In this document: positions 39,796-48,499 of the stretch, piece after piece
Position numbering within the stretch: the stretch's first letter is position 1
Layout of the letters: each line of letters opens with the position of its first letter
Assembly (NCBI GenBank): GCA_000701945.1
Contig: JNKE01000016.1
Coordinates: forward strand, 62,001 to 126,000
DNA: 64,000 bases
DNA from: Anaerotruncus sp. MC2020
GTDB taxonomy: Bacteria > Bacillota > Clostridia > Oscillospirales > Ruminococcaceae
Direction: 5' to 3'
Notes under the pieces: model-generated
What the model saw: only the letters and a program-made list of their open reading frames with translations
Database searches by the model: none
What the model was told of the DNA's origin: nothing
Translations under genes and position numbers: made by a program

Positions 39796-42441
39796 GTGAA
39801 ACAGAGAAAAAGATTTGCCGCAGCTATGCTCGCGGGAGCTCTGACTGCCTTAGCACTGCCATCAGACGCTCTGAGCACTGTCTGCGCCGCCGAGCCGACC
39901 GTCTGCATCAACGAGGTCTGCTCGCAGAACAAGACCTGCCTCGCCGACAGCTACGGCGTCTACTCCGACTGGATAGAGCTGTACAACGCGGGCTCATCGG
40001 CAGTCGACCTGTCAGGCTGGGGACTGTCCGACGACGCTCAGCAGCCCCTGCTGTTCACGTTCCCGAGCGGGACTAAGATAGGCGCAGGCGAGCACATGGT
40101 CGTATTCGCATCAAAGCAGCAGTCCACGGCTGCGGAGCTCCACACGGGCTTTGCGCTCAGCAAGAACGGCGATACCGTAGTGCTGTCGAACGCCGACGGC
40201 AAGGTGCTCCAGCAGGTGGAGCTCCCCACGCTCGGTACGGACGTCAGCTACGGACGCACTCCCGACGGCGGCGACACGCTGGAGATAATGGCGCCTACTC
40301 CCGCAAAGGCTAACGCAGGCGCAGTTTCAGTGCCAACTTTCTCGGCTCCGTCGGGCTTCTACGGAACCGACTTCGCGCTCACTCTGTCCGCGGGAGCAAA
40401 CACGACTATCCGCTACACCACAGACGGCAGCGACCCGCTCACCTCCCCTACCGCACAGGACTACACCTCCGCGATAACGGTCAAGGACAGGACGAACGAG
40501 CCGAACATCTACAGCGCAAATGTCGAGGACGACAACTCCGCGACGTCTATCTCGCGCGGCACGGGCTACAAGAAGCCGCCGTTCAACGTCGACAAGGCGA
40601 CTGTTGTCCGCGCGGCAGCAAAGAACGCCGACGGCACATACAGCAGGGTCGCGAGCCAGACCTACTTCATCACGAGCAACTCGCTCTCGCAGTACAAGAA
40701 TACGACGGTGGTGTCGCTCGTCACCGACCCCGACAACCTCTTTGACCCCGACAAGGGCATTTACGTCACGGGAAACCAGTATCTGCAGTGGAAGAAAAGC
40801 GGCTCCTACGACGCGAAAAAGAGCGTGTGGGACACCGATAACGTCTGCAATTACTTCTCGCACGGCAGGGACTGGGAGCGCGAGGCTTCGATAACCGTTT
40901 TCCGCGACGGCAAGAGCATCGCCGAGCAGAATATGGGTATCCGCATCAAGGGAGCCTCCACGCGCAACACCTCGCAGAAGAGCTTCCACCTCTACGCGAG
41001 GAGCGACTACGGCGCGTCCAAGCTCGAGTGCGCAGTTATCCCCGATAACCGCGACTGGCAGGGCAACCTAATCGAGAAGTACGACTCGATCTCGCTCCGT
41101 GCAGTCGGCGAGGAGGGACGTCTCCGCGACGGCTTCGCGCAGAAGCTCGTTGCCGACAGAGCCGACCTCACGACGCAGGCTATGACCCAGTGCGCAGTTT
41201 TCATAAACGGCGAATACTGGGGACTTTACGAGATGATAGAGAAGCTCTCCGACTACTTCATCGAGACTAATTACGGCATCGACAAAAAGGACGTCGCGAT
41301 GATAAAGAACGGCGAGCTCGAGGAGGGCAAGCAGGAGGAGCTCGACAGCTTCAACAGCTTCTGCGAGCGCTACTCCAAGCTCGACATGAGCAATGACGCG
41401 AACTATAAGGCTGTCTGCGACTTCATCGACGTCGACAGCTTCATCGACCACTACGCCGCGGGACTCTACCTCGGCACATACGACTGGCCGAACCGCAACT
41501 GCGCGATGTGGCGCAATACGGGCGAGGCTATTGAGGAAAATCCCTACAGCGACGGCAAATGGCGCTTCATCTCGTTCGACTACGACTACACCATGGGCAA
41601 GACCTACGCCGATTTCGGCGGCGTGGAGGGCTACGCCTACGACAGCTTCCGCCATATGGAGAGCATCGACAGGACGGAGAAGCTCGCTCCGACGAATCTG
41701 TTCCTCAATCTGCTGAAGAACAAGGACTTCCGCGACAAGTTCGCGAACGTCTACTGCGACTACGCAAACTACGTGCTCACGCCCGAAAAGGCGAACACAA
41801 TGGCTGATATCTACGAGCGCGACTACACCGAATCGCTCGCGAACACAACGGTGCGCTGGTGGGGCTTCTTCGGCGGCTCGAAGGAGAGCAATCTCAGCTA
41901 CAACCGTCAGGAATACAAGACGAAAACGCTCCCGCAGATAAAGCAGTTCTTCCGCGAGAGGAGCAAGTACACTATCGAGGATATGCAGGACTTTCTCGGG
42001 CTCTCGAAGTCCATGCAGACGATAACGCTCAAGACCTCGGGCGGCGGAAAAATCAGGATAAACTCCGTAACTCCCGACTGCTCCGGCGGCTGGAGCGGTC
42101 AATACTGCGCGGACTGCCCCGTCACGCTGACGGCTGTCCCCGACGCGGGAGCCGAGTTCACAGGCTGGAGCGGCGGTATCACTGGCACTGACAAGACAGT
42201 CACGGTAACGCTCAAGGAGGCTATGACGATAACCGCAAGCTTCGGCGAGAAAAAGCTCGTCCGCGGAGACGTCAACTCCGACGGCGTGCTCAGTGCGGCT
42301 GACCTCGTGCTCATGCAGAAGTGGCTGCTCGGAGTCCCCGACGCGAAGCTCGCTGACTGGGAGGCGGGCGACCTCTGTGCCGACGGCAGGCTCGACACGT
42401 TCGACCTCACCGCGATGAGAAAAGAGATACTGAAAGGGTAG
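39796..42441 (+). CDS. secreted CotH kinase-like protein with lamin-tail, repeat and dockerin domains
   Basis: 881 residues. Signal peptide 1-31; lamin-tail domain (about 34-145, VCINEVCSQN, DWIELYNAGSSAVDLSGWGL); a chitobiase-like beta domain (about 180-260, IRYTTDGSDPLTSP); CotH domain (about 295-690) with FRDGKSIAEQNMGIRIKGAS and FDYDYTMGKTY, the probable metal-binding acidic pair; an InlB-B-type repeat (about 745-815, LTAVPDAGAEFTGWSG); and a dockerin (about 822-881, GDVNSDGVLSAADLVLMQKW). CotH in spores is a secreted protein kinase; dockerin-bearing CotH proteins occur in ruminococcal cellulosomes with unknown substrates. GTG start with GAGAGGG upstream. Two small genes follow in the operon. 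Confidence 0.9.
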   Translation: MKQRKRFAAAMLAGALTALALPSDALSTVCAAEPTVCINEVCSQNKTCLADSYGVYSDWIELYNAGSSAVDLSGWGLSDDAQQPLLFTFPSGTKIGAGEHMVVFASKQQSTAAELHTGFALSKNGDTVVLSNADGKVLQQVELPTLGTDVSYGRTPDGGDTLEIMAPTPAKANAGAVSVPTFSAPSGFYGTDFALTLSAGANTTIRYTTDGSDPLTSPTAQDYTSAITVKDRTNEPNIYSANVEDDNSATSISRGTGYKKPPFNVDKATVVRAAAKNADGTYSRVASQTYFITSNSLSQYKNTTVVSLVTDPDNLFDPDKGIYVTGNQYLQWKKSGSYDAKKSVWDTDNVCNYFSHGRDWEREASITVFRDGKSIAEQNMGIRIKGASTRNTSQKSFHLYARSDYGASKLECAVIPDNRDWQGNLIEKYDSISLRAVGEEGRLRDGFAQKLVADRADLTTQAMTQCAVFINGEYWGLYEMIEKLSDYFIETNYGIDKKDVAMIKNGELEEGKQEELDSFNSFCERYSKLDMSNDANYKAVCDFIDVDSFIDHYAAGLYLGTYDWPNRNCAMWRNTGEAIEENPYSDGKWRFISFDYDYTMGKTYADFGGVEGYAYDSFRHMESIDRTEKLAPTNLFLNLLKNKDFRDKFANVYCDYANYVLTPEKANTMADIYERDYTESLANTTVRWWGFFGGSKESNLSYNRQEYKTKTLPQIKQFFRERSKYTIEDMQDFLGLSKSMQTITLKTSGGGKIRINSVTPDCSGGWSGQYCADCPVTLTAVPDAGAEFTGWSGGITGTDKTVTVTLKEAMTITASFGEKKLVRGDVNSDGVLSAADLVLMQKWLLGVPDAKLADWEAGDLCADGRLDTFDLTAMRKEILKG

Positions 42442-42444
42442 GAA

Positions 42445-42897
42445 ATGTATACGATTTGCAGGGCTGAACGCGGCGACCTACGCGAAATATTAGCGCTCCA
42501 GTACCTCGCGTATCAGAGCGAGGCAGCGCTGTTCGGCAGCAGGGATATACCTCCGCTGAAGCAGACGCTGTCGGAGGTCGAGGCGGAATTCGACAGAGGC
42601 GTTATCCTGAAAATGCTCGGCGAAAACGGCAGCATTATCGGCTCCGTGCGCGCTTACGAGAGCGATGGGACTGTCTATATCGGAAAGCTCATGGTACACC
42701 CCGACCACCGCCGCATAGGCTTGGGCTCGCGGCTGCTGGCGGAGATAGAGCAGTGCTTCCCGCACAGGCGATACGAGCTTTTCACAAGCACCCGCAGCGC
42801 GGATAATATCCGCCTGTACGAGAAAAACGGCTACAGGATTTTCTCCCGCAAGCCCGTGAGCAGTGAGCTCGAATTCGTCTATATGGAAAAGGTCTGA
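42445..42897 (+). CDS. GNAT-family N-acetyltransferase
   Basis: 150 residues. Motif A reads VYIGKLMVHPDHRRIGLGSRLLAEIE (acetyl-CoA loop RRIGLG), with TSTRSADNIRLYEKNGYRIF after it. It starts three bases after the CotH stop, so it is cotranscribed and probably coupled. The substrate is unknown; whether it modifies the exported CotH protein or a small metabolite cannot be told, and the lack of a signal peptide argues against an extracellular role. Confidence 0.9.
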   Translation: MYTICRAERGDLREILALQYLAYQSEAALFGSRDIPPLKQTLSEVEAEFDRGVILKMLGENGSIIGSVRAYESDGTVYIGKLMVHPDHRRIGLGSRLLAEIEQCFPHRRYELFTSTRSADNIRLYEKNGYRIFSRKPVSSELEFVYMEKV

Positions 42898-42915
42898 GCA
42901 AAGGAGGTTGACCGC

Positions 42916-43569
42916 ATGAACAAGGAGTGGTCGGAGCTCAACAAGCAGATGCAGTCTCAGCTGAAAAAGCGGAACACGTTCGAGGACGGCATCGCCTCGC
43001 TGTTCAGGCTCCGCGGGGAGCTCATGGACACGATAAATTCGTTCAGGAAGGAGCTCCCGCGCGAGCAGTTCAGTGCTATCCCGTTCATCAACGCGGACGG
43101 CTACCACAGCAAGACCATTGCCTACTCGCTGTGGCACATCTTCCGAATCGAGGACATCGTCGCGCATACTCTCATCGCGGGCGACGAGCAAATACTTTTC
43201 CGCGGCAGCTATCAGCAGCGTATCGGCTCGCCGATTATCACGACGGGCAATGAGCTCGTGAAGCAGCAGATAGCGGACTTCTCGCGGCAGCTCGACATTG
43301 ATGAGCTCTACGCGTACATCTCCGAGGTCGGGACGGGGACGGAGGATATCCTCCGCGGACTGACGTTCGATATGCTCAAGCAAAAGGTGTCCGCAGAGCG
43401 AAGAGCGAAGCTCATCTCGCTGAATGTGGTCAGTCCCGACGAAAGCGCGGCGTGGCTCATAGACTACTGGTGCGGCAAGGACTCCCGAGGGCTGATACAG
43501 ATGCCGTTCTCGCGGCACTGGATAATGCACATCGAGGCGTGTCTGCGGATACGCAACAACCTGAAATAA
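42916..43569 (+). CDS. DinB-like four-helix metalloprotein
   Basis: 217 residues. Two His-containing helices fit the DinB/YfiT pattern: SKTIAYSLWHIFRIEDIVAHTLI (about 55-80) and FSRHWIMHIEACLRIRN at the C-terminus, giving a likely three-His metal site. Members act as thiol-dependent transferases, but the activity here is unknown. AAAGGAGGT precedes the ATG. It is the third gene after cotH and GNAT, followed by a bidirectional terminator. Confidence 0.75.
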   Translation: MNKEWSELNKQMQSQLKKRNTFEDGIASLFRLRGELMDTINSFRKELPREQFSAIPFINADGYHSKTIAYSLWHIFRIEDIVAHTLIAGDEQILFRGSYQQRIGSPIITTGNELVKQQIADFSRQLDIDELYAYISEVGTGTEDILRGLTFDMLKQKVSAERRAKLISLNVVSPDESAAWLIDYWCGKDSRGLIQMPFSRHWIMHIEACLRIRNNLK

Positions 43570-43572
43570 ACG

Positions 43573-43600
43573 AACGGCGTCCATATGGATGCCGTTTTAT
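43573..43600. terminator. bidirectional terminator
   Basis: Stem AACGGCGTCC/GGATGCCGTT (43573-43582 with 43587-43596) between convergent genes, one G-T mismatch. Confidence 0.7.
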
Positions 43601-43601
43601 C

Positions 43602-43976
43602 TTATTCCTGCTTTTTGTAGACAGCAACGACGTAAAGCTCGCGGCTGTCGTCGCGCCTGTCATATATCACGTTGTCCACGACGGGCAGGAGGTGATGAAA
43701 GCCCTCGCGATTCGTGCAGTGGACGCAGTAAACGCCGCCTTTCAGTTCGAGCGCGCCGACCTTTATTTCATCATATTCTTTCAGCTTTGAAATGCCGTGG
43801 CTCTCCATATACCGCTCGAAAACAGCTTCATCGTTGTACGTCCCGCAGCCGAGCTCCTGCGCAAGCTCGGTCAGCTCCGACTTCACCGCGTCGTACTCCC
43901 CGCCCGTGAGCTTAGTCATCGTCCGCACAATGCAGCTTTGCTTGTCGTCGCTCGGGTTATAGTAAACGAAATCCAT
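43602..43976 (-). CDS. hypothetical protein with papain-like Cys/His arrangement
   Basis: 124 residues, no named family. An early Cys with a following basic helix (QSCIVRTMTKLTGGEYDAVKSELTEL begins at about 13; Cys about 14) and a late His-His followed by Asp (GFHHLLPVVDNVIYDRRD) are in the order used by papain-fold peptidases and their relatives in phage and plasmids. YDxVxxEL is recurrent in such proteins. Activity is inference. It lies 18 bp downstream of the nitroreductase stop and is probably cotranscribed. Confidence 0.7.
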   Translation of the reverse strand: MDFVYYNPSDDKQSCIVRTMTKLTGGEYDAVKSELTELAQELGCGTYNDEAVFERYMESHGISKLKEYDEIKVGALELKGGVYCVHCTNREGFHHLLPVVDNVIYDRRDDSRELYVVAVYKKQE

Positions 43977-43994
43977 GTCGGTTTCTCCTTTAAC

Positions 43995-44612
43995 TCAGAA
44001 TTTCTGCCAGTGAAGCTGCTTTTCGATGTCGGGGACAAGCTGCTTCGTGCGGACTGCTCCCTCGGCAGGTCTGCCGATACCGATAAAACAGGGTATCATA
44101 TACTCCTCGGGGAAGCCCGTCGCCGCCCGCGCCTTTGCCTCCTCGTCACCGCACGGGATACGCAGATTGCAGCCGTAGCCCTCCGCCGTCGCCGCAAGCC
44201 ACAGGTTCTCGATACTGCACCACACCGACGCAAAGCAGTTCAGGTGCGAGAGGTCGGCGGGATGAAGCACGTCCACCTTCTTTTTCATCAGCGGTATTAT
44301 CACAGCCGCCGCGTCCATGAGCATACTGTACTGCTTCGGCACGGCATACTGATAGGCTCTCTTCTGCACAGGGTCGGAGATGAACGTCATCCTGTCCACG
44401 TCCTGCACGGTCAGAGCTTTCGGCACGCCCTCGAGCACCTCACGCATTATCGCCTTGTCCGTCACAACAATGAAATGCCAGTCTCTGAAATGGTCATTGG
44501 TCGGAGCTTTATACGCCGCTCCGATGATACGCTCGATGACCTCGCGCGGGACAGCCTCGTCGGTGAAATCGCGGACACTGCTCCTGCGGCTTATCGCCTC
44601 ATAAAAGTCCAT
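43995..44612 (-). CDS. nitroreductase-family FMN oxidoreductase
   Basis: 205 residues. The N-terminus MDFYEAISRRSSVRDFTDE holds the FMN phosphate Arg-Arg-Ser motif, KAPTNDHFRDWHFIVV is the family's second block, and the C-terminal part carries YGCNLRIPCGDEE near the FMN ring. It likely reduces quinones, nitro groups or flavin with NAD(P)H. The ATG at 44612 is chosen for GGGAGGT upstream and because the fold begins there; a reading 62 codons longer is non-coding in character. Confidence 0.9.
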   Translation of the reverse strand: MDFYEAISRRSSVRDFTDEAVPREVIERIIGAAYKAPTNDHFRDWHFIVVTDKAIMREVLEGVPKALTVQDVDRMTFISDPVQKRAYQYAVPKQYSMLMDAAAVIIPLMKKKVDVLHPADLSHLNCFASVWCSIENLWLAATAEGYGCNLRIPCGDEEAKARAATGFPEEYMIPCFIGIGRPAEGAVRTKQLVPDIEKQLHWQKF

Positions 44613-44642
44613 AGCCTGTACCTCCCTTGATTCGATACTCAC

Positions 44643-44671
44643 ATTATACCATATCCCGCGGCTATTTACAA
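44643..44671 (-). promoter_or_regulatory. promoter of the nitroreductase gene, overlapping a divergent promoter
   Basis: Minus-strand -35 TTGTAA (44666-44671) and -10 TATAAT (44643-44648), spacer 17 nt. Its -35 overlaps the -35 of the plus-strand promoter by five bases. Confidence 0.65.
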
Positions 44672-44693
44672 CACCGATTTTACGTGGTATAAT
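44665..44693 (+). promoter_or_regulatory. promoter of the small protein/phosphatase pair
   Basis: -35 TTTACA (44665-44670) and -10 TATAAT (44688-44693), spacer 17 nt, 20 bp before the ATG at 44713. Confidence 0.7.
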
Positions 44694-44712
44694 TGTGACA
44701 GAGGTGAGGCTG

Positions 44713-44931
44713 ATGAGCATTTTCAGAAAGAAGTCCCCGCTCCCGATACCCGAGCCGTTCACGGCTGACGATATCAAGGTCGAGGCGAGCATATGCACGG
44801 GCGAGCGGACTGTCGGCTTCTATGACAGAGCAACAAAAAAGCTGATGTGCGCGGAGCTCGTCCGCTCCGATAAGGACATCGCTGATTTCTACCGCAAGTA
44901 CGGGCTTGAATACACAGGGAATCAGAAATAA
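44713..44931 (+). CDS. small hypothetical protein
   Basis: 72 residues, no family recognised. Basic N-terminus (MSIFRKKSPLPIPEPF), then a compact sequence ending DFYRKYGLEYTGNQK. No signal peptide or membrane helix. The ATG at 44713 is preferred to a GTG six codons upstream because GAGGTGAGG lies between them. It is 24 bp before the low-molecular-weight phosphatase gene and shares its promoter. Confidence 0.7.
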   Translation: MSIFRKKSPLPIPEPFTADDIKVEASICTGERTVGFYDRATKKLMCAELVRSDKDIADFYRKYGLEYTGNQK

Positions 44932-44955
44932 AAAACTTCACGGAGGTTCAGACCA

Positions 44956-45405
44956 ATGATAAGGATAATGCTCGTATGCCACGGCAATATCTGCCGCTCG
45001 CCGATGGCAGAATTCATAATGAAGAAGCTTGTCGCGGACGCGGGACTGAGCGGTGACTTTCTCATTGCTTCGAGTGCAACAAGCACCGAGGAGCTCGGCA
45101 ATCCCGTCTATCCTCCTGCACGCGCAGAGCTCGCAAAGCACGGTATCGGCTGTGCGGGGAAGACAGCAGTTCAATTGAAGAAGTCTGACTACGGGAAGTA
45201 CGATTATTTCATCGGCATGGACACTGCCAATATCCGCAACATGAACCGCATTTTCGGCAGCGACCCCGACGGCAAAATATACAAGCTGCTGACCTTCGCG
45301 GGACGCGGCGACGACGTCTCCGACCCGTGGTACAGCCGCGATTTCGGCAAGGCATATGCCGACATTGAGGAGGGCTGCCGCGGACTTCTGCGCAGTCTAA
45401 TATGA
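44956..45405 (+). CDS. low-molecular-weight protein-tyrosine phosphatase
   Basis: 149 residues. The P-loop CX5RS is complete at the N-terminus (VCHGNICRSPMAEF, Cys8, Arg14), and the general acid Asp lies in VSDPWYSRDF. It removes phosphate from tyrosine in proteins; in Gram-positives this family often opposes BY-kinases of polysaccharide synthesis, but no kinase is in the window. GGAGG precedes the ATG by 10 bases. Confidence 0.95.
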   Translation: MIRIMLVCHGNICRSPMAEFIMKKLVADAGLSGDFLIASSATSTEELGNPVYPPARAELAKHGIGCAGKTAVQLKKSDYGKYDYFIGMDTANIRNMNRIFGSDPDGKIYKLLTFAGRGDDVSDPWYSRDFGKAYADIEEGCRGLLRSLI

Positions 45406-45406
45406 A

Positions 45407-45440
45407 AAAAACGCGGGCATAGCCCGCGTTTCCGTTTTTA
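45407..45440. terminator. bidirectional terminator
   Basis: Stem AACGCGGGC/GCCCGCGTT (45410-45418 with 45422-45430) followed by a T-rich run; separates two convergent genes. Confidence 0.85.
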
Positions 45441-45459
45441 TTTTGTTTTTCAACAATGC

Positions 45460-47154
45460 TCATTCGCTCTTTGAAGCCATAAACTCCGCCATTGTGGGGA
45501 CGTCGCCTGTCGCGGTCGAAGCCATAGCGTAGTACGAGAGTATGAACGAAGCGTCCTTTGCGTCTATCTTGTCATCGCCGTTCACATTAGCAGCCGACTT
45601 CTGCGCGTCGGATAGAGAGCCCTCTCCGCCTGTGGACATCTTCGAGTACTCGACGAGTATAGTCGAAGCGTCCTTCGCGTCAATCTTGCCGTCGCCGTTA
45701 GGGTCGCCGAATGTCACATCGGAGGGCTGTTCGTCGCCGTACTGATAGTGAACGACATACCATTTGCCGTCCTCCTTGCCGAAGAAAGCCGTGCCGTAAC
45801 CGAAGAGGTCGGACGCCGAATTGGTCTTGGCAGTAAAGGATTCGTTTGTCTGGTCGCTTATTGTTACTCCCGTAGCGAGCGGGAAGCTGAAAAACGAACG
45901 TCCCTGCTGCTTTACGCAGAGCTCGCCCTTTACCTCGACCACGTTTTCGATATACTCCTTGTGCAGAGTCTCATTCAGATTGCCTGCGGTAATGCTGTCG
46001 ATAGCGGCAAGTAACTCCTCACTTGTATCGAATCGGGGGTCAGTTATCTTTGCGAAGCCCTCTGTACCGCTGTCCTCTGTACACGCGGGTGAAGCTCCGA
46101 GAACTGCGATAATCATATTCAGCTCGTCAAGCTTTCCGTTTGCTTCATTCTCGAGTGAAAACTCCGAATTTGAGAACTGGTAGTGGTCAATATACCAGTT
46201 GTCGCCATAGCGTGAGAAGTACACCTGACCCACGCCGTTGAGGGCGTCCTTTTCAACTGTCTCAGCCGTAAAGCTATCGTCGGTCTTGTTCAAGAACTTC
46301 AAGCCCTGTCCGAGCGGGAATGAGTAGTACGCGCGCTCAGACTTTCTCACGCAGAGGGCGTCCTTGTAATCCGTTATGCACTTCTCGCTCTCGATGAGGA
46401 GCGACTGCCTCAGCTCGTTGCCTGTGACGGACTCAATGAGGGTATGGAAGTCATACATCGTTGTGAAGCGCTCATCTTTTATCTTCAGCAGGTCCTCGTT
46501 GTCGGTGGGCTCGGTATACAGCGGAGAACCGCCCATTATAGCAAGTATCAGATTGAGGTCCTTCACCTTGCTGAGAGCGAGCTCGTCCAAGGTGTTTTCG
46601 GAATCGCTGAAGCTGTACAGCGAGATGCGCCACTCGCCGCCCTCCTTTACGAAGTGCGCTGTGCCTTTTCCGTAGAGCTCTGACGCTTCTTTTGTTGTCG
46701 CGGAAAAGGTGTCGTCGGTCACTTTTGTGAGCTCGACGCCGCTTGCTGTCGGGAAGGAATAGTACGAGCGTCCGTTCTCCTTCACGCAGAACTTACCATT
46801 GACGAGAATGACGTTCTGAGCCGCTTCTGCGAGAAGCTCCTCCCTCAGCTTTCCCCTGGTTGTCTCCTGTATGCGTTCGGTCAGCAGGTCGTAGCTTTCG
46901 AACATTCCCGAGTTGATTTCACGGTAGCCCTCTGTATCGCTCTCGTGAGTATACGTCGGGGATGCGCCCAGAATGGCTATCAGCATCGAGAGCACGTTCA
47001 TTTTATCAACTGCTATGTTGTTTAAGGGGAGCTCGACCACTTCATCCGCGACTGCGGTCGTATCAGCACAGCTTGCGGACAGCACCTGCATCGGCTGAGC
47101 GCAGAGGCAAAGGCTCATGAGCGCGGCACTGACTGCTAAAATCGTTTTTTTCAT
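45460..47154 (-). CDS. secreted protein with three homologous domains and a dockerin
   Basis: 564 residues. Signal peptide 1-26. Three tandem units of about 140 residues follow, each opening with LxMLIAxLGASPxYT- or LNLILAIMGGSPLYT-like helices, then ENGRSYYSFPTASG / KSERAYYSFPLGQG / QQGRSFFSFPLATG, and closing with WRISLYSFSDSE / WYIDHYQFSNSE / WYVVHYQYGDEQ. The dockerin (about 480-545) has two calcium loops, DPNGDGKIDAKDASTIL and VNGDDKIDAKDASFIL, close to those of the SGNH protein. The repeat resembles NTF2-like or IseA-type inhibitor domains in rhythm, but I cannot assign it. The ATG at 47154 follows AAAAGGAG. Confidence 0.85.
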   Translation of the reverse strand: MKKTILAVSAALMSLCLCAQPMQVLSASCADTTAVADEVVELPLNNIAVDKMNVLSMLIAILGASPTYTHESDTEGYREINSGMFESYDLLTERIQETTRGKLREELLAEAAQNVILVNGKFCVKENGRSYYSFPTASGVELTKVTDDTFSATTKEASELYGKGTAHFVKEGGEWRISLYSFSDSENTLDELALSKVKDLNLILAIMGGSPLYTEPTDNEDLLKIKDERFTTMYDFHTLIESVTGNELRQSLLIESEKCITDYKDALCVRKSERAYYSFPLGQGLKFLNKTDDSFTAETVEKDALNGVGQVYFSRYGDNWYIDHYQFSNSEFSLENEANGKLDELNMIIAVLGASPACTEDSGTEGFAKITDPRFDTSEELLAAIDSITAGNLNETLHKEYIENVVEVKGELCVKQQGRSFFSFPLATGVTISDQTNESFTAKTNSASDLFGYGTAFFGKEDGKWYVVHYQYGDEQPSDVTFGDPNGDGKIDAKDASTILVEYSKMSTGGEGSLSDAQKSAANVNGDDKIDAKDASFILSYYAMASTATGDVPTMAEFMASKSE

Positions 47155-47202
47155 AGTTTTTCTCCTTTTCATCAATAAATGCTTAAAGATTAAGCTAAAA
47201 CA

Positions 47203-47231
47203 ATTGTAACACAATTCAATATTTATTTCAA
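47203..47231 (-). promoter_or_regulatory. promoter of the three-repeat dockerin gene
   Basis: Minus-strand -35 TTGAAA (47226-47231) and -10 TACAAT (47203-47208), spacer 17 nt. Confidence 0.6.
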
Positions 47232-47288
47232 GCAATATATATAAAAATTATGTCTTAATGAGTACGCAGTGCTTATCAGGCTATATAA

Positions 47289-47358
47289 AACAAAAAGTCA
47301 GACCAAGCGGAGTCCCTTTTTTCGTTAGGGGAGCAGCCTGAAAGGTCTGACTTTTCTG
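47289..47358 (-). terminator. long-loop terminator after the S66 peptidase gene
   Basis: Arms AAAAAGTCAGACC and GGTCTGACTTTT pair across a loop of about 40 nt, just past the stop at 47364, with a T run on the minus strand. Confidence 0.65.
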
Positions 47359-47363
47359 CATTT

Positions 47364-48485
47364 TTACAGCAGGACTATCTCCTGCTTTTCCGCATCGACG
47401 CGTGCTCTCGCTCTGTAGGGCAGGATAGCTCTCGGAGCCGCATGACCGAAGTTCACGTTATACAGTATCGGAAGCTCTGCATTGCCGACTTCCTCGCGCC
47501 ATACGTCCTTGTATTCTTCGTAGTATTTCTCGTCTATCGGCTTGCCGACGATGATACCGCTGACGCTGTCAAAAACGCCCTCCGCCCTGAACACCGCGAG
47601 ATATTTCCTCAGCAGCTCGGGAGTCGGCGCCTCCTCGCTCGTCTCGGCAAAGAATATCTTGCCCCTCCACTCGTCGGCGCTCGGGAAGATATCGTACCTG
47701 CGTATTATCTCGGATTGCCGCCTGAAATCGTCGGCAAGTCCCGCGACGCGTTCGCACACGGGAGCTATCAGCTCGCCGAGCGTCTCAAGGACGTCCGCGA
47801 GGAGCATCTCTCCCATGCTGTCCACACAGCCGCCGAGGAGCTCGCCCTCAAATACAGGGCTGCCCTGCAGCAGCTCGTAGCCGTGCTCCTCCTTATGCGA
47901 GACGGGCATAGTCCCGAGAGCGGCAGACGAGAAGTCCTTCCTCTCGTCGTACCATGTATCGGAGGGCGTTATCCTGCGCCCGTGATACGGAGCGAACAGG
48001 CTCTCGAACTGCGCCTCCGAGTACGGCAGCATCTCGCCCGAAAGCTCCGCGATATCGCACATGAACGCCTGCCCGTAGTAGGTCTGCAAGCCGAGCCTGT
48101 GAAGCATGAAGTGGTTGTGCGTGGTATCGGAAAAGCCGAGAAAAATCTTCGGGTGACTGCGGACAGCTTCCCTGAACTCCTCGTCCTCCATGAGATACGG
48201 GATAGTGCGGAAGGTCTCAACTCCGCCTATTGCCGTGATTATCGCCTTTATCGAGTCATCGAGGAAGGCGGCTTTGAGGTCAGCCGCGCGGGCTTGCGGA
48301 TTCGCGAGTATGTACTCCGTGCCCCTGAGCGCATTCTCCGTGAACACGGGTTCAAGCCCGAAGCGGCACAGTCGTGCGAGCCCCGTCTCCCTCGTGTTGG
48401 AGCAGTACGGCTCGCCGACAATGCCGCTTGACAGACTTATTATCGCGACCTTATCGCCCTTTTTGAGCGGTTCGGGTATAAGCAT
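47364..48485 (-). CDS. S66-family peptidase (LD-carboxypeptidase/MccF-like)
   Basis: 373 residues. The N-terminal block LKKGDKVAIISLSSGIVGE is typical. Nucleophile Ser is in IFLGFSDTTHNHFMLH, the Glu in KIFFAETSEEAP, and the His in NVNFGHAAPRAILP, completing the Ser-Glu-His triad. Members cleave LD bonds in wall peptides or inactivate peptide-nucleotide antibiotics such as microcin C; this one, with its longer C-terminal part, fits the MccF-like branch. I use the ATG at 48485 with GAGG eight bases upstream; a GTG at 48503 overlapping the upstream stop as GTGA is an alternative. It is the last gene of the phosphonate operon. Confidence 0.85.
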   Translation of the reverse strand: MLIPEPLKKGDKVAIISLSSGIVGEPYCSNTRETGLARLCRFGLEPVFTENALRGTEYILANPQARAADLKAAFLDDSIKAIITAIGGVETFRTIPYLMEDEEFREAVRSHPKIFLGFSDTTHNHFMLHRLGLQTYYGQAFMCDIAELSGEMLPYSEAQFESLFAPYHGRRITPSDTWYDERKDFSSAALGTMPVSHKEEHGYELLQGSPVFEGELLGGCVDSMGEMLLADVLETLGELIAPVCERVAGLADDFRRQSEIIRRYDIFPSADEWRGKIFFAETSEEAPTPELLRKYLAVFRAEGVFDSVSGIIVGKPIDEKYYEEYKDVWREEVGNAELPILYNVNFGHAAPRAILPYRARARVDAEKQEIVLL

Positions 48486-48499
48486 AAACGTTTCCTCGC

